Position numbers and translations under genes: made by a program. A stretch of 64,000 nt of DNA from contig NZ_FNTQ01000001.1 of NCBI RefSeq assembly GCF_900105755.1, positions 8,122,001 through 8,186,000 on the forward strand, in the 5' to 3' direction. Below the pieces are notes generated by a model. The model was not told where the DNA came from. It saw only the letters and a list, made by a program, of their open reading frames with translations, and did not search any database. The first letter of the stretch is position 1; each line of letters starts with the position of its first letter. Below, piece after piece: positions 28,746 to 35,901 of this stretch. This DNA is from Streptomyces sp. Ag109_O5-10. GTDB lineage: Bacteria > Actinomycetota > Actinomycetes > Streptomycetales > Streptomycetaceae.

Positions 28746-29822
28746 CTACTCGGCCGGCGTCTCCTCCCGGGTGCGCTGGTGCGGGATCACCACGGCCCCC
28801 TGCTGGAGCGCCACCGTGCGGGCCGGCGCCGGTATGCGGATGCCCTCCTCGCGGTAGCGGCGGTGCAGGCGCTTGATGAACTCGTGCTTGATGCGGAACT
28901 GGTCGCTGAACTCGCCGACGCCGAGGATCACCGTGAAACCGATCCGCGAGTCGCCGAACGTGTGGAAGCGGATGGCGGGTTCGTGGTCCGGGACCGCGCC
29001 GGTGATCCCGGTCATGGTCTCGGCGATGACCTCGTGCGTGACCCGCTCGACGTGGTCCAGATCGCTGTCGTAGGCGACACCCACCTGCACCAGGATCGTC
29101 AACTGCTGCTCGGGGCGCGTGTAGTTGGTCATGTTCGTCTTGGCCAGCTGGCCGTTGGGGACGACCACCAGGTTGTTGGAGAGCTGCCGGACGGTCGTCT
29201 GGCGCCAGTTGATGTCCACGACATAGCCCTCCTCGCCACTGCTCAGCTGGATGTAGTCGCCCGGCTGGACGGTCTTGGAGGCGAGGATGTGGATGCCCGC
29301 GAAGAGGTTGGCGAGGGTGTCCTGGAGGGCGAGCGCGACCGCAAGGCCGCCCACGCCCAGCGCGGTGAGCAGGGGCGCTATGGAGATGCCCAGTGTCTGG
29401 AGCATCACCAGGAGGCCGATCGCGAGGACCAGCACCCGGGTGATGTTCACGAAGATCGTGGCCGAACCGGCCACCCCGGAGCGGGACTGGGTGACCGACT
29501 GCACGAGCCCGGCGATCACCCGCGCCGCCGACACCGTGACCGCGAAGATCAGCAGCGCCTGGAGGCACTGGTTCGTGTGGTGCTGGACCGTCCTGGTCAG
29601 CGGCAGCACCGCGGCCGCGGACGCCGCCCCGCCCGCGAGCGCCGCCCACGGGACCACCGTGCGCAGCGCGTCCACGATGACGTCGTCACCGCTCCAGCGG
29701 GTCCGCTTCGCGTGCCTGGCCAGCCAGCGCAGCAGCCCGCGCGACAGAAAGGCCGCCAGCAGGCCCGCCGCGAGGGCGATTCCGGCCAGGACCAGGTCAT
29801 CAACGGTGAGCGCTCGGTTCAC
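28746..29822 (-). CDS. MscS-family mechanosensitive ion channel
   Basis: 358-residue membrane protein. Three or four N-terminal helices precede the pore helix region (LGVGGLAVALALQDTLANL), which is the MscS TM3 signature. The beta domain follows (GDYIQLSSGEEGYVVDINWR, then RQLSNNLVVVPNGQLAKT) and then the alpha/beta vestibule. It opens under membrane tension to release solutes during osmotic downshock. GTG start at 29822 has GGGGAGG upstream. Size and motifs are normal. It stands on its own between two decayed stretches. Confidence 0.93.
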   Translation of the reverse strand: MNRALTVDDLVLAGIALAAGLLAAFLSRGLLRWLARHAKRTRWSGDDVIVDALRTVVPWAALAGGAASAAAVLPLTRTVQHHTNQCLQALLIFAVTVSAARVIAGLVQSVTQSRSGVAGSATIFVNITRVLVLAIGLLVMLQTLGISIAPLLTALGVGGLAVALALQDTLANLFAGIHILASKTVQPGDYIQLSSGEEGYVVDINWRQTTVRQLSNNLVVVPNGQLAKTNMTNYTRPEQQLTILVQVGVAYDSDLDHVERVTHEVIAETMTGITGAVPDHEPAIRFHTFGDSRIGFTVILGVGEFSDQFRIKHEFIKRLHRRYREEGIRIPAPARTVALQQGAVVIPHQRTREETPAE

Positions 29823-29865
29823 CGGTTACCTCCCCTTCGGTAGTGCAACCGCCCATCCTGCCGTA

Positions 29866-30265
29866 TCCGCACGGAGGTTCGGGCGCCCGCTGCCGGCCCT
29901 GACCGTGCACCGGCCCGGACTGCGCGACGACACCCGGCTCCTCGGCACGGCGGCCGTGGTGCCGGCCGTGGCCGGCGAGTTCGGCGGCTGCTGGGCGGCG
30001 GCCCGGCTCAGGGGCGAGCCGCCGGCGGTCGCGGTCCGCGTGGGCACGCTCATGAACGCCCGCGGGCTCATGCGGCTCATCGCCCTGAACGTCGGCCTCG
30101 CGGGCCGGAGTCGTCGGCGACGCCCTGTTCTCCGCACCGGTGCCCGTGGCCCTGGTGACCACGGTGATGACCGCCCCCGTCCTCTCCTGGCCCGCCCGGA
30201 GGGACACCGCCGGGGCCCGGACCGGACCGGCGACGGAGCAGGGCCAGGAGGTGGTCCGCACCTGA
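29866..30265 (+). pseudogene. Cation/proton antiporter (CPA2) fragment, frameshifted
   Basis: The plus strand encodes LLGTAAVVPAVAGEFGG, then AARLRGEPPAVAVRVGTLM and NARGLMRLIALNVGL, which is the conserved C-terminal part of KefB/NhaP-like exchangers (compare the usual GxLMNTRGLxELxVLNIGL). Just after NVGL the continuation (GDALFSAPVPVALVTTVMTAPVL) moves to the next frame, giving one clear frameshift near 30105, and ends at TGA 30263-30265. The N-terminal helices are absent. Vestige of a former antiporter gene. Confidence 0.6.
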
Positions 30266-30448
30266 CCCTCGGCACCCTCCTGACGACGCTCGGTTGACGC
30301 AGCCTGCCGCTCGGCGGCGGGCTGTCGCGCAGTGATCGTCAGGGCGCCCGGGGGGCTTCGCCGCCGGCGGTCCGGCGGCCGGGACCGGACGTCCGGGCGG
30401 CGGCCCGGGCGGGCGCCGAGGCGGGCGGGGCGGCGCTGGAGTGGCTGG
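30266..30448. other. GC-rich gap, nothing recognised
   Basis: Only short low-complexity frames (Arg/Gly/Pro-rich) between the antiporter remnant and the end of the crotonase gene. One plus frame ends AGGAALEWLVSHP and runs into the crotonase 3' end but has no start. Confidence 0.3.
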
Positions 30449-31213
30449 TCAGTCACCCGTGAAGGAGCCGTGCCGGCCCGCCCCCGCCGCGAACCGGGCC
30501 GCGCCCTCCAGGCCCTCCGCCAGCACGCCCATGCCGTAACGGATTTCGGCGTCCATCGCCACCGGCTCGGCCAGCCCCTCCTGGTCCAGCACCGAGGCGC
30601 GGTCGCTGCGCAGGCAGGCCTGGGGGAAGGCCGCGACGGAGGCGGCCAGCTCCTCGGCCGCCTCGCGGGAACCGCCGGGCGGGACCAGCCGGTTGGCCAG
30701 GCCCATCTCGTAGGCCTCGCGGGCCGGGACCGGGCGGCCGGTGAGGATCAGGTCCAGCGCCCGGCTGGTGCCGATCAGCCGGGGGAGCCGTACCGTGCCG
30801 CCGTCGATCAGCGGCACGCCCCAGCGGCGGCAGAAGACGCCGAACACCGCGTCCTCCTCGGCGACGCGCAGGTCGCACCAGAGAGCCAGCTCCAGGCCCC
30901 CGGCAACGGCGTGCCCGGCGATCGCCGCGATCACGGGCTTGGAGAGGCGCAGCCGGGTCGGGCCCATCGGGCCGTCGCCGTCCGGCGCGACCCGGTTGCC
31001 GTGCCCGGCGCCCATCGCCTTGAGGTCGGCACCCGCGCAGAACGTGCCGCCCTCACCCCACAGCACCGCCACCCGCGCCTCGTCGTCCGCCTCGAACTCC
31101 CGGAAGGCGTCAGCCAGTTCGGCCGCCGTCGGCCCGTCGACCGCGTTGCGCACCCCGGGCCGGGAGAGGACGACCGTGGTGACGGGACCCTTGCGTTCCA
31201 GACGGACCGGCAT
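30449..31213 (-). CDS. Enoyl-CoA hydratase/isomerase (crotonase) family
   Basis: 254-residue crotonase-fold enzyme. The oxyanion-hole segments are GEGGTFCAGADLKAMGAG and AAIAGHAVAGGLELALWCDL, with RVAEEDAVFGVFCRRWGVP following. It acts on acyl-CoA thioesters, most often hydrating 2-enoyl-CoA; the exact reaction is not readable because the catalytic acids vary (one Glu position is replaced in GVPLIDGG). ATG at 31213, 22 bp downstream of the membrane-protein gene, so the two form an operon read from right to left. Confidence 0.88.
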   Translation of the reverse strand: MPVRLERKGPVTTVVLSRPGVRNAVDGPTAAELADAFREFEADDEARVAVLWGEGGTFCAGADLKAMGAGHGNRVAPDGDGPMGPTRLRLSKPVIAAIAGHAVAGGLELALWCDLRVAEEDAVFGVFCRRWGVPLIDGGTVRLPRLIGTSRALDLILTGRPVPAREAYEMGLANRLVPPGGSREAAEELAASVAAFPQACLRSDRASVLDQEGLAEPVAMDAEIRYGMGVLAEGLEGAARFAAGAGRHGSFTGD

Positions 31214-31235
31214 GCGTTTCCTCCGCGGCGAGCTC

Positions 31236-32366
31236 TCAGATGACCTTCAGTCGCACCAGCGCTCCCAGTGTCAGGGCTCCCGGCAGCAACGGCACCCACA
31301 CGGTGATGATCCGGTACGCGAGGACGACGGCCGTGGCCACCGCCACCGGGCCGCCGGCCGCCACCAGCGCCACGATCAGCGCCGCCTCCACCGAACCCAG
31401 GCCGCCCGGCGTGGGGATCAGGGCGACGGCGACCGTGGCCGCCAGGTACGCCAGCGCCACGTGCGCGGGCGGCACGTCGAGGCCCAGGGCCCGCCCCACC
31501 GCCACCAGACCGCCCGCCTGGAGCGCGGGGAAGGCCAGCGAGCCGCCCCACAGCGCCAGCGCCCGGGACGGCCGCGTGTGCACCGAGCGGGCCTCGCCCA
31601 GGGCGCTGCGCACGAAGCGGAACAGCGGCTCGCGCACCCGCCGGACCAGGAGCAGCGCGGCCGGCGCCACGACGACCAGGGCGCCGGCGACGGCCAGGAC
31701 CGGTCCGACGCCCCCGTCGGGGAGCAGACCGTCGAGCCGCAGGGCGTCGGGAAAGGCGACGAAGAACACGGCCGTCAGGCCCACGCGGGCGATCGACTCG
31801 GCGAGCAGATAGAGGGCGAGCGCGGCGGAGGAGGTGGCGAGCGGCACCCCGCACACGGTCATGAACCGCAGGTTGACCGCGCCCGAGCCGAGACCCGTGG
31901 GCAGCAGGTGGTTGGCCGAGCCCGCCGCGAGCTGGGTGGCCAGCAGCCGCCAGCGGGGCAGCGGCTGGACGACCGCACCCTGCCGGGTGAAGGCCGCGGC
32001 CACCCAGCTCAGGCAGGTGGCACCGCCGGCCGCGAGCAGCCAGGGCCAGGAGGCGTCGCGCAGGTGGCCGAAGCCCTCGACGAGGACCGGCCAGTGCTGC
32101 ACCGCGATGACCGCGACCAGCACGAGCGGAATGAGCGTGAGGACGTGCCGCCAGGGAACACGGCGGGCGAGCCGGGGGAGACGGCTCTCACGGAAGCCGG
32201 GGATGCGTACCGCTGTCACACCGGGAGAGGTTTTCCGCGCCGCCCCAACTGCGGGTGGCGGAAGAGGAGACACCGGATGACGGCCGGGAAGCGGGTGAGG
32301 GGGGAGGTCCACCGGGAAGCCCACCTGCGGCTTCGTGGCGCTGAGCGGGGGCTGCGCAGGGCTCAT
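31236..32366 (-). CDS. YbhN/LPG-synthase-like integral membrane protein
   Basis: 376-residue protein with a Pro-rich cytoplasmic N-terminus of about 70 residues and then eight or so membrane helices. The segments LLATQLAAGSANHLLPTGLG and VALIPTPGGLGSVEAALIVAL are typical of the UPF0104 / lysylphosphatidylglycerol-synthase transmembrane family. The aminoacyl-transferring C-terminal domain of true MprF is absent, so a flippase-like role is likelier than lipid aminoacylation. ATG at 32366 with AAGGA upstream. It is divergent from the ABC exporter (72 bp), so the SoxR-type operator could influence it too. Confidence 0.82.
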   Translation of the reverse strand: MSPAQPPLSATKPQVGFPVDLPPHPLPGRHPVSPLPPPAVGAARKTSPGVTAVRIPGFRESRLPRLARRVPWRHVLTLIPLVLVAVIAVQHWPVLVEGFGHLRDASWPWLLAAGGATCLSWVAAAFTRQGAVVQPLPRWRLLATQLAAGSANHLLPTGLGSGAVNLRFMTVCGVPLATSSAALALYLLAESIARVGLTAVFFVAFPDALRLDGLLPDGGVGPVLAVAGALVVVAPAALLLVRRVREPLFRFVRSALGEARSVHTRPSRALALWGGSLAFPALQAGGLVAVGRALGLDVPPAHVALAYLAATVAVALIPTPGGLGSVEAALIVALVAAGGPVAVATAVVLAYRIITVWVPLLPGALTLGALVRLKVI

Positions 32367-32400
32367 CGGGTCCTTCGTACGGGGGGACGGCGAGCGGACA

Positions 32401-32431
32401 TTGACCTCAACGATGCTTGAGGTCCTACGTT
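32401..32431 (+). promoter_or_regulatory. SoxR-type operator and promoter
   Basis: CCTCAACGATGCTTGAGG (32405-32422) matches the 18-bp SoxR box CCTCAAGNNNNCTTGAGG except for one base. It lies between TTGACC (-35, 32401-32406) and TACGTT (-10, 32426-32431) with the 19-bp spacer typical of MerR-family activated promoters. Predicted start at about 32438-32439, the A of the ATG of the ABC exporter, so the mRNA may be leaderless. Confidence 0.78.
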
Positions 32432-32438
32432 CTCCCTC

Positions 32439-34310
32439 ATGAGTATGGAAACCACCGCCTGGACGCAGCTGCACAGCGTCATGACCGCCCAGCAGGAGCG
32501 GCGCCCGTTCGACCGGGCCACGCTGCGCCGTATCGCCGCCTTCGCCCGCCCGCACCGGGGCGGCATAGTCCGTTTCGTCCTCCTCGGTGTGCTGACCGCC
32601 CTGCTCGCCGTCGCCACCCCGGTGCTCGCCGGCCATGTCGTCGACGCGATCGTGTCGGGCCACGACACCGGCACGGTCGTACGGCTGTCGCTGCTGATCG
32701 CGCTGGTCGCGGTCACGGAGGCGGCGCTCGGGGTGCTCGGGCGGCGGCTCTCGGCGGCGCTCGGGGAGGGCCTCATCCTCGACCTGCGCACGGCTGTGTT
32801 CGATCATGTGCAGCGGATGCCCGTCGCGTTCTTCACGCGTACCCGTACGGGAGCGCTGGTCAGTCGTCTCAACAACGACGTGATCGGCGCCCAGCGGGCC
32901 TTCGCCAACACCCTCTCCGGCGTCGTCAGCAACCTGGTCACGCTGCTGCTCACGCTCGTGGTGATGCTCACCCTGTCCTGGCAGATCACCCTGCTCGCGC
33001 TGGTGCTGCTGCCGCTGTTCGTGGTGCCCGCGCGCCGGATGGGCGGCCGGATGGCGCGGATGCAGCGGGAGGCCGCCGCGCTCAACGCGGCCATGGGCAC
33101 CCGGATGACGGAGCGGTTCTCCGCGCCCGGCGCCACCCTGATCAAGCTCTTCGGCCGCCCCGAGGAGGAGTCGGCGGAGTTCGCCGCGCGCGCCGCCCGG
33201 GTCCGGGACATCGGCGTACGCACCGCCACCGCCCAGTCGGTGTTCATGACCGCCCTGACCCTGGTCTCCTCCCTCGCCCTCGCCCTGGTCTACGGCCTCG
33301 GCGGCTGGTTCGCCCTGCGCGGCACCCTGGAGCCGGGCGCGGTGGTCTCCCTGGCCCTGCTGCTGACCCGCCTCTACGCCCCGCTGACCTCCCTGGCCGG
33401 GGCCCGTGTCGAGGTGATGAGCGCGCTGGTCAGCTTCGAGCGGGTCTTCGAAGTGCTCGACCTGAAGCCCCTGATCGAGGAGAAACCGGACGCCCGCGAG
33501 GTCCCCGAGGGCCCGGTCGCCGTCGAGTTCGAGGACGTCCGCTTCGCCTACCCGGCCGCCGACCAGGTCTCCCTCGCCTCCCTGGAAGAGGTCGCGGTCC
33601 TCGACTCGCGCGGCGGCAGCGAGGTCCTGCACGGCATCTCCTTCCGCGCCGAACCCGGCCAGACGATCGCCCTCGTCGGCTCCTCCGGCGCCGGCAAGTC
33701 CACCATCGCCCAGCTGCTGCCGCGCCTGTACGACGTCGACGAGGGCACCGTCCGCATCGGTGGCACCGACGTCCGCGACCTGACCGCCGGCTCGCTGCGC
33801 GCCACCCTCGGCATGGTCACCCAGGACGGCCACCTCTTCCACGACACCGTCCGCGCCAACCTGCTGCTCGCACAACCCGCCGCCACGGACGAGGAGTTGT
33901 GGGACGCGCTGGACCGCGCCCGGCTCGGCGAGGTGGTCCGGTCGCTGCCCGACGGCCTGGACACGGTGGTCGGCGAGCGGGGCTACCGGCTCTCCGGCGG
34001 CGAGCGGCAGCGGATGACCATCGCCCGGCTGCTGCTGGCCCGCCAGCGCGTGGTCATCCTCGACGAGGCCACAGCCCACCTCGACAACACCTCGGAGGCG
34101 GCCGTCCAGGAGGCCCTGGCCGAGGCGCTGGAGGGGCGTACCGCGGTCGTCATCGCGCACCGGCTGTCGACGATCCGGGCCGCCGACCAGATCCTGGTGG
34201 TCGAAGCGGGAGAAATCGTGGAGCGCGGCACCCACGAGGAACTCCTGCTGGCGGACGGCCGGTACGCCGAACTGCACCGCACCCAGTTCGCGGAGGTGAC
34301 CACGCCCTGA
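32439..34310 (+). CDS. ABC exporter, fused membrane and ATPase domains
   Basis: 623-residue half-transporter of the MsbA/multidrug type. Six membrane helices occupy about residues 30-340, and the ATPase domain follows with Walker A GSSGAGKST, signature LSGGERQRMTIARLL, Walker B VVILDEATAHLD and switch His in VVIAHRLSTIR. It works as a homodimer to expel drugs, lipids or redox-active compounds. The preceding SoxR-type operator suggests induction by redox-cycling metabolites. From memory, S. coelicolor SoxR controls an ABC transporter, SCO7008, which may be the counterpart. The start is taken as ATG 32439; no ribosome site is visible, consistent with a leaderless transcript. Confidence 0.92.
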   Translation: MSMETTAWTQLHSVMTAQQERRPFDRATLRRIAAFARPHRGGIVRFVLLGVLTALLAVATPVLAGHVVDAIVSGHDTGTVVRLSLLIALVAVTEAALGVLGRRLSAALGEGLILDLRTAVFDHVQRMPVAFFTRTRTGALVSRLNNDVIGAQRAFANTLSGVVSNLVTLLLTLVVMLTLSWQITLLALVLLPLFVVPARRMGGRMARMQREAAALNAAMGTRMTERFSAPGATLIKLFGRPEEESAEFAARAARVRDIGVRTATAQSVFMTALTLVSSLALALVYGLGGWFALRGTLEPGAVVSLALLLTRLYAPLTSLAGARVEVMSALVSFERVFEVLDLKPLIEEKPDAREVPEGPVAVEFEDVRFAYPAADQVSLASLEEVAVLDSRGGSEVLHGISFRAEPGQTIALVGSSGAGKSTIAQLLPRLYDVDEGTVRIGGTDVRDLTAGSLRATLGMVTQDGHLFHDTVRANLLLAQPAATDEELWDALDRARLGEVVRSLPDGLDTVVGERGYRLSGGERQRMTIARLLLARQRVVILDEATAHLDNTSEAAVQEALAEALEGRTAVVIAHRLSTIRAADQILVVEAGEIVERGTHEELLLADGRYAELHRTQFAEVTTP

Positions 34311-34353
34311 CGGAGCGTTCACACCGCCGTCATATTTTCCTGTGAGTGGCCAA

Positions 34354-34367
34354 GGGGAGCGCTCCCC
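34354..34367. promoter_or_regulatory. LacI-type (CebR-like) operator
   Basis: GGGGAGCGCTCCCC is a perfect 14-bp palindrome that matches the CebR consensus TGGGAGCGCTCCCA at 12 positions. It sits just upstream of the -35 box of the glycosidase operon promoter. Confidence 0.6.
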
Positions 34368-34370
34368 CAC

Positions 34371-34399
34371 TTGACGGCCGTGGTCCGGACCTTTAGCTT
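34371..34399 (+). promoter_or_regulatory. Promoter with DasR-like site
   Basis: TTGACG (34371-34376) and TAGCTT (34394-34399) with a 17-bp spacer. The spacer contains TGGTCCGGACC (34381-34391), matching the core of the DasR consensus TGGTCTAGACCA in all but the two central bases and the last. DasR represses chitinase genes until GlcNAc-derived sugar phosphate is present. Confidence 0.5.
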
Positions 34400-34504
34400 C
34401 ACGCCTTAAACAAAGCCTCACGGATGTGCCCAACGCCCAGTGACCCCACGCGCGTTGGGCGCACTCCGTGCTGCCGCCCCCCGCGTGAAAGGCCAACCTC
34501 CGCA

Positions 34505-35869
34505 ATGGCCAGACCCCTTCCCACGGCTGTCGCCCTCGCCGCCCTTTCGCTCTCCGCAGGCCTGCTCGCCGCCTCCCCGGCACAGGCCGCCACCGGCGCC
34601 ATCACCGGCCTCGCCGGCAAGTGCCTCGACGTCGCCGGCGCCAATTCCGCCGACGGCACCGCCGTACAGCTCTACGACTGCAACGGGACCGCCGCCCAGC
34701 AGTGGACCCGCGGCAGCGACGGCACCCTCCGGGCCCTCGGCAAGTGTCTCGACGTGACCGGCAACTCGACCGCCGACGGCGCCAAGCTGCAACTGTGGAC
34801 CTGTACTGGCGGCGCGAACCAGCAGTGGACCGTGTCGTCCGCCAACGACATCGTCAACCCGCAGGCGAACAAGTGCATGGACGTCACCGACAACAACTCC
34901 GCCAACGGCACCCGGATACAGATCTGGACCTGCGCGGGCACCGCCAACCAGAAGTGGACGGCCCCCGCGGCCGACGGCGGCGGCACCACCCCGTCGTCGC
35001 CGATGGCCGTGGCCCCCTACCTCTACAACGGCTGGGGCGACCCGCCGAGCCCGACCACCATCACCAACGCGACCGGCGTGAAGTACTACACGCTCGCGTT
35101 CGTCCTCAGCAACGGCTACTGCAACCCGCAGTGGGACGGCAGCCGGGCGCTGACCGGCGGCGTCGACCAGAGCACCATCAACACCGTGCGGGCCAACGGC
35201 GGTGACGTCATCCCGTCCTTCGGCGGCTACAGCGGCAACAAGCTGGAGAGCTCCTGCTCCAGCGCGAGCGAGCTGGCGGCGGCCTACCAGAAGGTCATCA
35301 ACGCCTACGGCGGGCTCAAGGCCATCGACATCGACCTCGAAGCCGACGCCTACAGCAGCGGGACCGTGCAGCAGCGGGTCGTGGACGCGCTGAAGACGGT
35401 GAAGGCCAACAACTCCGGCCTGAAGGTCTACATCACCATCGGCACCGGCCAGAGCGGTCCGGACACCAGCCTGATCAACCGGGCCGCGTCCTCCGGGCTG
35501 ACCGTCGACGCCTGGGCCATCATGCCATTCGACTTCGGCGGCGCGGGCCAGAACATGGGCAACCTCACCACCCAGGCGGCCGAGGGGCTCAAGAACGCGC
35601 TGAAGAACGCGTACCACTACAGCGACGACCAGGCCTACCGGGACATGGGCATCTCGTCCATGAACGGCATCACCGACAACAACGAGACGGTGACCGTCAA
35701 CGACTTCCGGACCATCCTCGCCTACGCCCAGCAGCACCACCTGGCCCGGCTCACCTTCTGGTCCGCCAACCGCGACCGGCCCTGCACCGGCGGCTCCGCC
35801 GACAGCTGCTCCGGCGTGAGCCAGTCGAACTGGGACTACACGCGCGTCTTCGCCGGATACACCGGCTGA
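34505..35869 (+). CDS. Secreted chitinase-like GH18 with RICIN (CBM13) domain
   Basis: 454-residue secreted protein. Signal peptide MARPLPTAVALAALSLSAG ends near SPAQAA. A ricin-type beta-trefoil covers about residues 30-155 with three QW-type repeats (GKCLDVAGANSADG, GKCLDVTGNSTADG, NKCMDVTDNNSANG). A Gly/Thr linker and the GH18 barrel follow: DVIPSFGGYSGN and the catalytic AIDIDLEAD, where the Glu of DxDxE is the proton donor, then VDAWAIMPFDFG. Likely hydrolyses chitin or a related polymer outside the cell. ATG at 34505, preceded by a long leader with LacI- and DasR-type sites. Followed after 32 bp by another RICIN protein. Confidence 0.88.
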   Translation: MARPLPTAVALAALSLSAGLLAASPAQAATGAITGLAGKCLDVAGANSADGTAVQLYDCNGTAAQQWTRGSDGTLRALGKCLDVTGNSTADGAKLQLWTCTGGANQQWTVSSANDIVNPQANKCMDVTDNNSANGTRIQIWTCAGTANQKWTAPAADGGGTTPSSPMAVAPYLYNGWGDPPSPTTITNATGVKYYTLAFVLSNGYCNPQWDGSRALTGGVDQSTINTVRANGGDVIPSFGGYSGNKLESSCSSASELAAAYQKVINAYGGLKAIDIDLEADAYSSGTVQQRVVDALKTVKANNSGLKVYITIGTGQSGPDTSLINRAASSGLTVDAWAIMPFDFGGAGQNMGNLTTQAAEGLKNALKNAYHYSDDQAYRDMGISSMNGITDNNETVTVNDFRTILAYAQQHHLARLTFWSANRDRPCTGGSADSCSGVSQSNWDYTRVFAGYTG

Positions 35870-35901
35870 CCCCCTCCGCACGCCGCCTCCAAGGAGAACC
35901 A

